Below, in pieces: positions 55,074 to 63,289 of a DNA stretch of 64,000 bases (position 1 is its first letter; the number at the start of each line of letters is the position of its first letter). The notes below the pieces were generated by a model. The model saw only the letters and a program-made list of their open reading frames with translations. It searched no databases and had not been told where the DNA came from. Source of the stretch: JACVRX01 sp963831385 (lineage in GTDB: Bacteria; Actinomycetota; Actinomycetes; Jiangellales; Jiangellaceae). The position numbers and the translations under genes were made by a program. The stretch lies in contig CAWHPW010000021.1 in NCBI GenBank assembly GCA_963831385.1, positions 81,704 through 145,703 on the forward strand. Direction: 5' to 3'.

Positions 55074-56798
55074 TCATCTGTCGTCTTCATCCGCGTATAG
55101 GTCGATTCCGGCCCAGACCATGCGACCAAGGCCGTCCTTCCGCTTATCGAGGCCTCGATCACCCAGGTCGCGGCTGAATGCGGTCTGGGTCCCGGCCTCG
55201 ACGTTCTCGCGCTTACACCAGGCGACCCAGGCACCAAACAGGTGGGCGGACTGGACGGCCGCATGCGGACCGGCGTCAAGTCGGCACCGCTCGGTGAGGA
55301 ACAGCCCCAGCATGTCCGACTCGCCCCGGACACCTTGGGTGGCTGTGGTCACCTGGTCGGGGGCGGCCAGACCCCGGCTGCGCCATTGCCAGTACCCCGC
55401 GATGATCCACCGGAGGATGCCGTCCGCCTCCAGGGCCAGCCGTTCCGGGAGCTTGCCGTCCCGCTCGTGCTCGGGGATGACGACGTCGAACGGGACGAAC
55501 CGCAACCGTCGCCAGATTCCCTCGTCGGTGCCGCGCACGATCGGCTTGTGGTTGGTGTGCATGACCAGCGAGTGCGACGGGTCGAAGTCCCAGAAGTCCT
55601 CGCGCATCCGCCGTGCGGTGATCCTGTCGCCTCCGGTGAGCGGCTTCACGGTGGCCTCGGCCAGCCGGCGGCCGGCGTCGATTTCGTGGGTGACGGCGAG
55701 ACGGAGCCCGAACAGGGCAGCCGTGCCGGTCGGGTGCACGTCGCCGCGGTCGATGAGCAGGCCGGGATCGACAGGTCGGGCGTAGTCACCGAACGCTTGG
55801 CAGACGGCCTCGACCAGCGTGGTCTTTCCGTTGGCCCCGACCCCGTAGAAGATCGCCAGCACGTGCTCGACCACTTCGCCGAGCACGGCGTGACCGAACA
55901 GCCGAGCCAGGAAGTCCCGCATGGCCGGGTCTGGTTGCACCCGCTCCAGGAACGTGGCGAACTCCGGAGCCGCTGCGTTCGGCTGGTAGGCAGCTCCGGC
56001 CATCTTGGTGAGTAGGTCGGCGCGGTCGTGCTGCCGTAGATACCCGGTCCGCAGGTCCAGAGTTCCGTTCTGGACGTTGAGCAGGTGTGGGTCGGCGTCG
56101 AGCGCGCCGGGAGCAACGGCGATCCCCGGCTCGGTGCCGGCGAGCTGGAGCATGGCACTGAGCCCCGGCGCGGTCTGGGCTCGTCCAGGGCCACCCTTCG
56201 CGCCCTGCTTGGGCAGGGTGTCGGCCACCCGCTTGGCGTACCGCCAGGCCTGCCCGGTGTCGTCGGGTGCCCACCGGGTGCCGTCCCAGCACAACCACTT
56301 CTTCCAGGGCACCACGTAGCGGAGCCGGTCTCCGAACAGGGTCACCAGGTGGCGAGCGTTGGCGAGGTCGGCCTGGCCGTCGTGGTACCACTTCGTCGAA
56401 GCTTTCGCGGCTTCGGTGTCCTCCGGCTCTGGAATCGGCTCCGGAGCCGGAGCCTCATTACCGATATCTGTATTAGCAAGATCGTCTACGTCGTCTCCGG
56501 CGCAGATGTCGGCCAGCGTCATCCCCAGCGGTTCCAGGATCTCCGCGAGCTCGCAAGCTGCGATGATCTCCGTCCCGGTGTGCACGACCGTGCCGTTCGC
56601 CCGGTGCGGGTGCACCTCGACCGTGCCGTCGACGTTCTGGTCGATGCGGACCATCCCGCTCCGGCCGGTGTGCGCTGGGCAGCCGTCAGCGACCCAGACT
56701 GGTCCGCCCATGGAGTCCTGCTCGACCTTGCGGCCGTGGGCCTGTAGCCGGCTCAGGATGAGCCTGGCGGCCTCGTGCGGGTGAACCCGGCCGGTCAT
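55074..56798 (-). CDS. Phage/plasmid P4-family primase-helicase
   Basis: This protein of 574 residues has the D5_N plus SF3 helicase architecture of P4-alpha-like replication proteins. The D5_N region contains YHDGQADLANARHLVTLFGD and LLNVQNGTLDLRTGYLRQHD. SF3 motifs are Walker A FYGVGANGKTTLVEAVCQAF, a B region LAVTHEIDAGRRLAEATVKP and motif C HSLVMHTNHKPIVRGTDEGI with WRRLRFVPFD. No intact Toprim or AEP primase core is obvious in the first 190 residues. The ATG at 56798 was chosen over an upstream low-complexity extension. It provides element replication. Confidence 0.88.
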   Translation of the reverse strand: MTGRVHPHEAARLILSRLQAHGRKVEQDSMGGPVWVADGCPAHTGRSGMVRIDQNVDGTVEVHPHRANGTVVHTGTEIIAACELAEILEPLGMTLADICAGDDVDDLANTDIGNEAPAPEPIPEPEDTEAAKASTKWYHDGQADLANARHLVTLFGDRLRYVVPWKKWLCWDGTRWAPDDTGQAWRYAKRVADTLPKQGAKGGPGRAQTAPGLSAMLQLAGTEPGIAVAPGALDADPHLLNVQNGTLDLRTGYLRQHDRADLLTKMAGAAYQPNAAAPEFATFLERVQPDPAMRDFLARLFGHAVLGEVVEHVLAIFYGVGANGKTTLVEAVCQAFGDYARPVDPGLLIDRGDVHPTGTAALFGLRLAVTHEIDAGRRLAEATVKPLTGGDRITARRMREDFWDFDPSHSLVMHTNHKPIVRGTDEGIWRRLRFVPFDVVIPEHERDGKLPERLALEADGILRWIIAGYWQWRSRGLAAPDQVTTATQGVRGESDMLGLFLTERCRLDAGPHAAVQSAHLFGAWVAWCKRENVEAGTQTAFSRDLGDRGLDKRKDGLGRMVWAGIDLYADEDDR

Positions 56799-57047
56799 CG
56801 CGCACCGCCGGTCCGGTCGGTCTCGGGCGGTCAATGGCAGCGGCGGTGTCGTTGGTGGCGACCGAGACTCTGCTGGGGCTCGGAGTAGGTGCCGGGCCCC
56901 TACGCCTGTCAGGCGGTTTTCTCGATCGAGTTGCGTTGTCGTCAAAGCGTGTCAAGACTGGCTGCCACCTTCCTGGTTCGGAGGGTGACGCGGTCCGGGG
57001 CTTTCCTAAGCGGGATGTGTCCCCGGCCGCGCCTCTTATGGGCGGGG

Positions 57048-57335
57048 TTAGGTCACTTCCCTGTCGTCGGCAGCGTCAGCGCGCTTGCGTCGAGCTTGCG
57101 CAGACCTCAACGCGAGGCGGGCGTAATACGCCTTCCGGAGATGTTCCGCGCGGTATGCCAGCTCATCGGGCGGCAGGTCGCCGAATCGTTCGCGGGCATC
57201 GCGGATGAACCGGCCAGCGAACGCAGCGCGAGCGGGAGCGGTGGCGGCGGAGCGATCATCGACAGCGGCCCAGCGGAGGTGATTGCCGTACGTCGAGATA
57301 AGCGAACTATCCGGGTGGCCCTTAGGCCTGGCCAT
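57048..57335 (-). CDS. Small phage-element hypothetical protein
   Basis: This 95-residue protein is basic and helical: MARPKGHPDSSLISTYGNHL, RWAAVDDRSAATAPARAAFA, GRFIRDARERFGDLPPDELA and a charged tail. I do not recognise it. Its location between the primase and the integrase, on the same strand, suggests an element maintenance or regulatory protein. GAAGG lies about 8 nt before ATG 57335; an in-frame ATG upstream extends it by 23 residues without clear support. Confidence 0.6.
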   Translation of the reverse strand: MARPKGHPDSSLISTYGNHLRWAAVDDRSAATAPARAAFAGRFIRDARERFGDLPPDELAYRAEHLRKAYYARLALRSAQARRKRADAADDREVT

Positions 57336-57432
57336 GGCATGCCTTCGATCCCGCCGCTCGCCATCAGCGGTGGATCGTTTCCGGCCCAAGACTGGCCGTG
57401 GCAATGCCGATATGAAAGTTAACGACAGCGTA

Positions 57433-57669
57433 TCAAGAAAAAGGTGGCTCCTGCGGTGGACTCACCATGTGTCCGCGAGGGCACTGGGCGATCGCCACCT
57501 CGTCAACGCGGGTCACCCAGTTGTCCGCACCCCGGTCCGTCGGCTGCATGATCCTCGCCCCCGGCGCGATCTCGATCCCGGTTGGCGTCCACCGGAAGAT
57601 CTTGCGGCTACAGCGCCTCTTGTCTTTCCCGATCAACTTCGGGCATGTAACCCAATCCTTGCCCTTCAC
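57433..57669 (-). CDS. Small zinc-ribbon-like protein coupled to integrase
   Basis: This 78-residue protein has candidate metal ligands in KDWVTCPKLIGKDKRRCSRK and in AIAQCPRGHMVS. Its ATG overlaps the integrase stop (ATGA), so it is translated with the integrase. The position suits a recombination-directionality factor or regulator, but the sequence does not prove it. Confidence 0.6.
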   Translation of the reverse strand: MKGKDWVTCPKLIGKDKRRCSRKIFRWTPTGIEIAPGARIMQPTDRGADNWVTRVDEVAIAQCPRGHMVSPPQEPPFS

Positions 57670-58572
57670 AGCGCGTCCATCGGGGACAATCGCCGGTGCG
57701 CCTCACGGGCCCGCTCGGCCCGGTTCGCCGCCGCGTAACGGCGCAGCATCGCTCGGGACCGCCAACCGGCCAGCTCCTGCAGATCGCCCTCCGCGCCGCC
57801 GGCCTTCAGCCAGGCGTCGGCGAACCCGTGCCGGAACATGTGCGCGTGCAGTCTGACCCCGATCGCCTGCCCGCGGCGCTCGAGCATCTGGCGGATGCCG
57901 TCGGAGGTGAGCCGGCCCTGTTGCGACAGCCACAGCCACGGCTGATCGGCGCGCGAATGCTGACGACGGGACCGCAGGTAGCGGTCGAGTGCCTGAGCGG
58001 CTCGAGCGCCAAACGGCACCAGCCGATATCGCTTCCGGTGAGCCGCGTCGCCCTTGCCCTCGACGGTGACCAGCCGGGCCCGAAGATCGAGATCCTCCGT
58101 GGTGAGGTTCGCCAGCTCCATCCGGCGCATCCCGGTATCGGCCAGCAGTAGCACGATCGCGGTATCGCGGCGGGAGGTGAAGTCCTTGCCAGCGCACTCG
58201 GCGAGCAGCGCCTTGGTCTGGTCCTTGGTGAGCATCTCGGTGCGCGGCTCGGGCACCTTCGGCGGCTTGATGTTCACCATTGGCGAAGCGTCGAGCTCGT
58301 CCTCGCGCACGCACCAGGCGAAGAACTGCCGCAGCCCGGAGTAGTTGCGGTACTCGGTGGACGGCGCGACCTTGCCATGGAGACTCACCAGCCAGGCCCG
58401 TACGTCGCCGGCGGTCACGGCCGCCACGTCATCGGCCCGGCCGTCAGCGGCCAGCCAGTCAGCGAACTGGACGACGGCGCGGGAGTAGTTGTCCAGCGTC
58501 TTCGGGGATTTGCCCTCGGCCTCGAGCGCCAGCTGGAAGCTCGCCAGCAGGCCGCCGAACGGTTCCGCTCAC
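57666..58572 (-). CDS. int: Tyrosine recombinase (integrase), frameshifted at the N-terminus
   Basis: This site-specific recombinase has about 302 residues. The catalytic set is LADTGMRRMELANLT (Arg I), VEGKGDAAHRKRYRLVPFG (Lys region), HAHMFRHGFADAWLKAG (His-x-x-Arg) and SRAMLRRYAAANRAERAREA (Tyr). The N-terminal SAM-like domain (SFQLALEAEGKSPKTLDNYS) is open upstream of the first good start. A GTG at 58572 fits if one extra base near 58558 is removed. It lies 63 bp from the att repeat in the tRNA-Phe gene, its presumed target. Confidence 0.88.
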
Positions 58573-58634
58573 GAGCGTTGATTATGCGGTGCGCTTGCGT
58601 TATCGTCAACGCCGTGACCGTGTTTCCGCAGGTG

Positions 58635-58679
58635 GTGGACAGGGGCGGGATCGATCCGCCGACCTTCCGCTTTTCAGGC
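58635..58679. repeat. attR: Right attachment site within tRNA-Phe
   Basis: This 45-bp segment is identical to 26793-26837. It spans from one base beyond the tRNA-Phe 3' end to the anticodon loop, so integration leaves the tRNA gene whole. The integrase gene begins just to its left. Confidence 0.85.
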
Positions 58680-58708
58680 GGACGCTCTTCCGACTGAGCT
58701 ACCTGTCC
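58636..58708 (-). tRNA. tRNA-Phe (anticodon GAA)
   Basis: This 73-nt cloverleaf has acceptor GGACAGG/CCTGTCC, D-stem GCTC/GAGC, anticodon stem TCCGC/GCGGA with loop CTGAAAA (anticodon GAA), a 5-nt variable loop, T-stem GGCGG/CCGCC and discriminator A. CCA is not encoded. The T-loop reads ATCGATC instead of the usual TTCGATC. Its 5' end overlaps the last codons of the CopD-type gene, and its 3' half is the att core of the island. Confidence 0.93.
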
Positions 58709-60759
58709 GGGGGAGCGCGACGAGTGTATCCGACCGGCGGTGACGCTTCGCCGGCCTCGGCTCGGCGGGCTCGGGCGTCCAGCTGGGCCAGGTAGGCGTT
58801 GTACGCAACGCGTTCGGACTCGACATCGCCTTCGCGCCGGTCGAACCGTCGCGCCTCTCGTTCGTCGGATCGGTACCACTGCACGAACAACACGCCGAGC
58901 ACGAGCAGACCTGGCAGTTCGGCGAATCCCCAGGTCAGTTGGCCCGCAAGAATCTGATCGGGCAGTGGGTCAGGCAGCCAGCTGATTTCGGTGCCGAGCT
59001 GGCGGTAGTACTCAGCCGCGATCAGCCGAGCCGACTCCATCAGCGCGAGCCCGAAGAACGCATGGATCGCGACGGCCAGCAGCTGCATGCCCAGCCGGGC
59101 GACGTAGGGCGGGCGCTTGGGTAGCGGGTCGATGCCGATCAACACCTCGTAGAAGAGGTAGCCAGCGAGCAGGAAGTGCACGCTCATCACGAGATGGGCG
59201 GTGTGATTGCGCATCGCGTACTCGAACAAGCCGGTGAAGTACACCAGGAACGGCCCAGAGACAAAGATCGCCAAGGCAACCAGCGGATGGGTGAGCACCC
59301 GAACCACGCGGCTCTGGGTTGCGGCCAGAATCCACTCCCTGGGCCCATTCTCACCGCGGCGGGCGGGGGTCGTGGCCCGCAGCGCCAACGTGATCGGGCC
59401 GCCGAGCACCAGCAGCACCGGGCTGATCATCATCAGGGTGATGTGCTGGCCCATGTGCACCGACAGCATGGTCATGCCGTAGGTCATCAGCCCACTGAGC
59501 TGCACCAGGGCGACCGACCCCACACCGAGCAGCCATGCCACGGTCCGGCCAACCGGCCAACGGTCCCCGCGGCGCCGCAGCCGCCACACGCCGGCCACGT
59601 ACAGCAGCACTGCGGCGAGGCAGCCCAGGGTGAACAGCGCGTCCGGGTAGGTCTCCGTCAACAGTCGCAGCAGTGACGGTTCGGGCGGGATCGGATACCC
59701 CAACAGCTCGCGGACGAATGACGCCGGCGGCAGATCGTCCGGTAACGGCGGCGCTGTTCGGCTCAGAGCTACGCCAAGCGCGAGCGCAGACGCCATGACG
59801 ACGATCTCGCCCGCCGCGAGTCGACGGAACGCGTGCGGTCTCCCGGCGTCGAGTTCACGCAGCGTGCGGCGTCGATGCATCGTCCCAAACCACCCCAGCG
59901 CAATCAGCGCGGTGATCTTGCCCAGCACCAGGACGCCGTACGTACTCGTCACCAGATCAAGGACCGAGCCGATTCGAACCCAAGTGTTCAGAACTCCGCT
60001 GGCGGCCACCATGACGAAGCAGCCCAACGCAAGCGTCGAGTACGACCGGGCAACCCGGCGGAGGTATGCCCCATGTCGGGAGGCATACCACGCGACCGCG
60101 ACCAACCCGCCGACCCACAGGGTCATCGCGACGACATGGACCAGTAGCGACGTCACTGCGGAGTGGTGGTAGTCGCCGGTGGCGGAATGGCCGGTCAGAG
60201 TCGGAGGGATCAGGGTGCCGATACCCAGGCACAGCAGCGCAACCGAGCCCCCTCGGCCCAGCGTCAGTCGGGCGGCAGGGACCAAGGCGAGGGCCAGGAT
60301 GAACACGGCGGCATAGGCCTGGCCTTGGGGAACGCTCGCGGTGTAGCTGGCGATCGCGGTACTGGTGAGCGCGTTCCACAGTGGAGCTCCGACGAGGTCG
60401 GAGAAAGTCAGGAGGTAGACGACCGCTGCCGCGGCAGCCCACACTGCCGCGGCGTTGGATGCGGCCCGCAGCGCCCGGAGCGCATCAGCGCCGAGTTCGC
60501 CGCGAGGCGCAGGCAGCAGCACGGCCAGCAGGAGCAGGCCGACGGTCACTGCGGCTGCGCCGTCAAGGATGGCTTTCGCAACCGGAAGACCCCACCGGGT
60601 CAATGCACCCGGATCCGGCAGCCCTTCGACCGGCACGGACGAGCCGCCGCTGCCCAGCAGCAGCGCGACGACGAGCACGGTCAGTGACGCGGTGACCGCC
60701 GCCAAGCCCCATTGGCGAGTCGACGGTCCGTCAGACGACACCCTCGTGGCGGTGGCCAT
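58699..60759 (-). CDS. CopD-CtaG (copper resistance D / Caa3-type oxidase assembly) fusion
   Basis: This membrane protein has 686 residues and about 14 helices. The N-terminal half is CopD-like (LTGHSATGDYHHSAVTSLLV, HVVAMTLWVGGLVAVAWYAS, LVTSTYGVLVLGKITALIAL). The C-terminal half is CtaG/Caa3-like (MLSVHMGQHITLMMISPVLL, TAHLVMSVHFLLAGYLFYEV, HAFFGLALMESARLIAAEYY). It probably moves copper into or across the membrane and supports cytochrome oxidase assembly. It lies downstream of CopC. Its TAG stop is formed by bases 8-10 of the tRNA-Phe gene on the same strand. Confidence 0.9.
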   Translation of the reverse strand: MATATRVSSDGPSTRQWGLAAVTASLTVLVVALLLGSGGSSVPVEGLPDPGALTRWGLPVAKAILDGAAAVTVGLLLLAVLLPAPRGELGADALRALRAASNAAAVWAAAAAVVYLLTFSDLVGAPLWNALTSTAIASYTASVPQGQAYAAVFILALALVPAARLTLGRGGSVALLCLGIGTLIPPTLTGHSATGDYHHSAVTSLLVHVVAMTLWVGGLVAVAWYASRHGAYLRRVARSYSTLALGCFVMVAASGVLNTWVRIGSVLDLVTSTYGVLVLGKITALIALGWFGTMHRRRTLRELDAGRPHAFRRLAAGEIVVMASALALGVALSRTAPPLPDDLPPASFVRELLGYPIPPEPSLLRLLTETYPDALFTLGCLAAVLLYVAGVWRLRRRGDRWPVGRTVAWLLGVGSVALVQLSGLMTYGMTMLSVHMGQHITLMMISPVLLVLGGPITLALRATTPARRGENGPREWILAATQSRVVRVLTHPLVALAIFVSGPFLVYFTGLFEYAMRNHTAHLVMSVHFLLAGYLFYEVLIGIDPLPKRPPYVARLGMQLLAVAIHAFFGLALMESARLIAAEYYRQLGTEISWLPDPLPDQILAGQLTWGFAELPGLLVLGVLFVQWYRSDEREARRFDRREGDVESERVAYNAYLAQLDARARRAEAGEASPPVGYTRRAPPDR

Positions 60760-61403
60760 TACTGCCCCTGCTCCGCCTCCGCAGCGTCCCGTGAGCCACC
60801 CGGCCGACGTCGATCCAACGCGACGTAGAGAACTGCGCCGAGCACCGCGGCCACGGCGATACCGCCGCCCGCCAACAGCAGCGTGCCGTTGCTGCCCCCG
60901 GCCGCAGCCGATTCGGCGGCGGCCGGCGTCGTCTCCGCAGGATGATCTGCGTGATCCATGTCCTCGTGCGGATCTGCGGACGTTGATTCAGGCAACGGCA
61001 CTGGGCTGGCGGTCTGAGCACTTGACGTGCTGGGCGGAGCGCTCGCCACCGTGAACGTCAGCGTCCCGGTAATCGGATGCCCGTCGGCCGCCCCGACGCG
61101 ATAGGAGATCTGGTAAGCGCCCGGTACGAGCTTGTCGAGGCTCTGAGTGACTATCGCCCCCACGATCTGCGGGTCACCCTGTTCGTGGTGAGTGCCGGTG
61201 TCGTCGAGCACGGCGACCTGGCCGAACTCGGTCTGAACCGGCTGGGAGAACTCGAGCAGTACTTCCGCTGGTGCTGTCGTCAAGGTTGCGCCATCGGCCG
61301 GAGAGCTGCCGATGAGCTCGGTATGGGCCGCGGCCGGCACAGCGACGGCGACGCACATCGCCGCACCAGCCAGTGCGGCGCCCCAGCGGTGCAATCTAGC
61401 CAC
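60759..61403 (-). CDS. copC: CopC-domain copper-binding protein
   Basis: This protein of 214 residues has signal peptide MARLHRWGAALAGAAMCVAV ending AAA, then the mature N-terminal copper His in HTELIGSSPADGATLTTAP. The CopC beta-sandwich (EVLLEFSQPVQTEFGQVAVL, YRVGAADGHPITGTLTFTVA) is followed by a His/Asp-rich linker (PHEDMDHADHPAE) and a C-terminal membrane helix. It delivers copper to the adjacent CopD protein, whose start overlaps its stop by one base. Confidence 0.9.
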   Translation of the reverse strand: MARLHRWGAALAGAAMCVAVAVPAAAHTELIGSSPADGATLTTAPAEVLLEFSQPVQTEFGQVAVLDDTGTHHEQGDPQIVGAIVTQSLDKLVPGAYQISYRVGAADGHPITGTLTFTVASAPPSTSSAQTASPVPLPESTSADPHEDMDHADHPAETTPAAAESAAAGGSNGTLLLAGGGIAVAAVLGAVLYVALDRRRPGGSRDAAEAEQGQ

Positions 61404-61758
61404 CGGGCCGCCGCAAGACGATGATCCCGAGGCCGACGGCGACCGCGCTCAGTGCCAGCGCAGCGACACCGAGGCCGCGGGCGACGGCGTCCTCGGAGCT
61501 GCCGTCGCTGTCGCCGTCACCCTCGGCCTGGTTTCTCGCCGCCCTTTCCGCTCGCTTCTGGGCCTTCTTCTCCTCCCGGTCCGCCGAGGTGGACGGATCG
61601 GGTGTGCTCCCGACCGACGGAGTTTCGGTCGGAACGCTGGTTGCGGCCAGCATCGCCGCGGTGCTGTGAGCAGATGCCGGGATTGCGGCGACGAGAAGGA
61701 GAACGGCGACGAGCGCAGCAAATCCGGTGAGCAGACGCGCTCGGGAACGGTAGATCAT
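61396..61758 (-). CDS. Exported membrane-anchored protein in the cop operon
   Basis: This 120-residue protein has an N-terminal signal (LLTGFAALVAVLLLVAAIPA), a low-complexity charged middle (DREEKKAQKRAERAARNQAE) and a C-terminal helix (GVAALALSAVAVGLGIIVLR). It overlaps the copC start by 8 nt, so it is part of the copper operon. Topology resembles the YcnI/CopC partner small proteins, but no metal ligand is visible. The function is unknown. Confidence 0.65.
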   Translation of the reverse strand: MIYRSRARLLTGFAALVAVLLLVAAIPASAHSTAAMLAATSVPTETPSVGSTPDPSTSADREEKKAQKRAERAARNQAEGDGDSDGSSEDAVARGLGVAALALSAVAVGLGIIVLRRPGG

Positions 61759-61809
61759 GAATTGGTCCCGTCAGGATCATGGGCATAGTCGCCCGGACAG
61801 ATGTCGGCG

Positions 61810-62358
61810 TCAGATCCCGTTGAGAAGCGGCGGCCCTCGGCGAGGAGCCGTCCGCGTGATCGACAAGACGTACGCGTGGGCCATCGGTTCGTCCGTGTTC
61901 GGCGCCGGGCGAACATGGCCGGGGGATTCAGGTAGGCGCATGAGCGCCCCTACCCGCTGCAGAAGCACGACCGACGAAAGGGCCGCCATGGACCACAGCA
62001 CGGATTCGCCGCCGGCCAGCAAGGCCGTCAGTACTCCGGCCGCAACCAGGTGAGCGGCGACCATGCCGAGGCTTGATGCCATCGCATGCCCGCCATGGCT
62101 GTGCCCGGAGAGATTGAGCAGCACATGGAACGCCGGCTGTGCGGCTAGCAACAATGCTGCGATCCCGCCAGCGGTCAGCCGCCGGTCCGCGAGGGCCACG
62201 CACGCCGCGGCCAGCAGGGCCGCGCCAAAGAGAAACGGTCCGGCGGCAGGGAAGCCTCCGCCGGCAACGATGTGCCCGGTCGCGGGCACCAGCAAGCAGG
62301 CGGTCGACAGAATCAAGCCCCGCAGGACCCGTCCCCACCCACGCGCGAGCGACCTCAC
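61810..62358 (-). CDS. Multi-pass membrane protein, possible copper-operon leader gene
   Basis: This protein of 182 residues has five or six helices with a His-rich segment (LLNLSGHSHGGHAMASSLGM) that could bind metal. It ends 51 nt before the next gene of the copper run and is on the same strand, so co-transcription is likely. The GTG at 62358 is the most probable start, with no strong ribosome-binding site. I cannot assign a family. Confidence 0.65.
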   Translation of the reverse strand: MRSLARGWGRVLRGLILSTACLLVPATGHIVAGGGFPAAGPFLFGAALLAAACVALADRRLTAGGIAALLLAAQPAFHVLLNLSGHSHGGHAMASSLGMVAAHLVAAGVLTALLAGGESVLWSMAALSSVVLLQRVGALMRLPESPGHVRPAPNTDEPMAHAYVLSITRTAPRRGPPLLNGI

Positions 62359-62467
62359 GGAGCTCAGCCTAGGAGCCGGGCAGGGCCGGAGAAAGTAGGC
62401 CTCATGTTTCCAGTTCGTCCCTGGGCACGTGGCCAGATGGGTTGCTGGCGCTGTTACCTTGCCGAAC

Positions 62468-62977
62468 GTGGCCAGTTGGGACGACGTGCGTCGGCTTGCG
62501 CTCGCCATGCCGGAGACATCCGAAGCGCCGTCGCATGACGGACTTGCCGGCTGGCGGGTCAAGGACAAAGGGTTCGTGTGGGAGCGGCCGCTGCGCCGAG
62601 CCGACTACGACGCCCTGGGTGACGCGGCGCCCGACGGGCCGATCTTGGGTGCCCGCGTTGCCGACGTCGGCGTGAAGGAGGCACTGCTGGCTGACCAGCC
62701 AAACGTGTACTTCACCACCCCGCACTTCGACGGCTATCCGGCGATCCTCGTCCAGCTGGACCACATCACCATCGCCGACCTGGAAGAGCTGATCGTCGAG
62801 GCCTGGCTCGACCGGGCACCGAAGCGCCTGGCGAAGCAGTACCTGGCGGAGCGCTCCTCGATAGCCGCCGCTGTCCGAAGGATCACAGCGGCTGAGAGAT
62901 CAGCCACAAGTGGCCGAAGGGATCCTCGAGGCGGCCGTCCTTGTAGCCGTAACCGTGGTCGTCGACGGCGAAGATGA
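62468..62977 (+). CDS. MmcQ/YjbR family protein
   Basis: This protein has about 169 residues: VASWDDVRRLALAMPETSEA, WRVKDKGFVWERPLRRADYD, ANVYFTTPHFDGYPAILVQL-type strand (observed PNVYFTTPHFDGYPAILVQL) and DLEELIVEAWLDRAPKRLA. The family normally ends near that last segment; here an arginine-rich tail of about 40 residues runs into the convergent VOC gene. The tail may result from a lost stop or an indel. The GTG at 62468 is at the homology start; further upstream codons are possible. Confidence 0.78.
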   Translation: MASWDDVRRLALAMPETSEAPSHDGLAGWRVKDKGFVWERPLRRADYDALGDAAPDGPILGARVADVGVKEALLADQPNVYFTTPHFDGYPAILVQLDHITIADLEELIVEAWLDRAPKRLAKQYLAERSSIAAAVRRITAAERSATSGRRDPRGGRPCSRNRGRRRRR

Positions 62978-63272
62978 CGCGTGCTCCTGCCTCGACCATC
63001 CGAGCCGCAACTGCGTCGGCATCCGATGTCTCGACGGAGAGAAGCACCGGGCTGCCGCCGAGCGATCGCGGCGACGGATCAATGTCATCGCCATCTTTCA
63101 ATGCCACCAACTGGCCGTGGATCGAGACCAGTGCATGGGCGATCTTGCCGTCGGTCTGATGTCGCTCCTGTTCGACAGCGTCGAGCGCTCGGGTGTAGAA
63201 CTCGATCGCCGCGGCCGCATCGTGAACAACAAGCCTTGGCATGATCGCGGTGATTCTTTGTGTGCTTTCCAT
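62883..63272 (-). CDS. VOC-family (PhnB/glyoxalase-like) protein
   Basis: This protein has 129 residues: ITAIMPRLVVHDAAAAIEFY, TRALDAVEQERHQTDGKIAH, SIHGQLVALKDGDDI and a C-terminal YGYKDGRLEDPFGHLWLISQ. The ending EDPFGHLW is typical of PhnB-like VOC proteins. The substrate is unknown. The 3' end overlaps the convergent YjbR-like gene by about 95 bp, which is suspicious for that gene's tail rather than for this one. ATG 63272 is taken as the start. Confidence 0.85.
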   Translation of the reverse strand: MESTQRITAIMPRLVVHDAAAAIEFYTRALDAVEQERHQTDGKIAHALVSIHGQLVALKDGDDIDPSPRSLGGSPVLLSVETSDADAVAARMVEAGARVIFAVDDHGYGYKDGRLEDPFGHLWLISQPL

Positions 63273-63289
63273 ATCAACCCATCTGCGCC

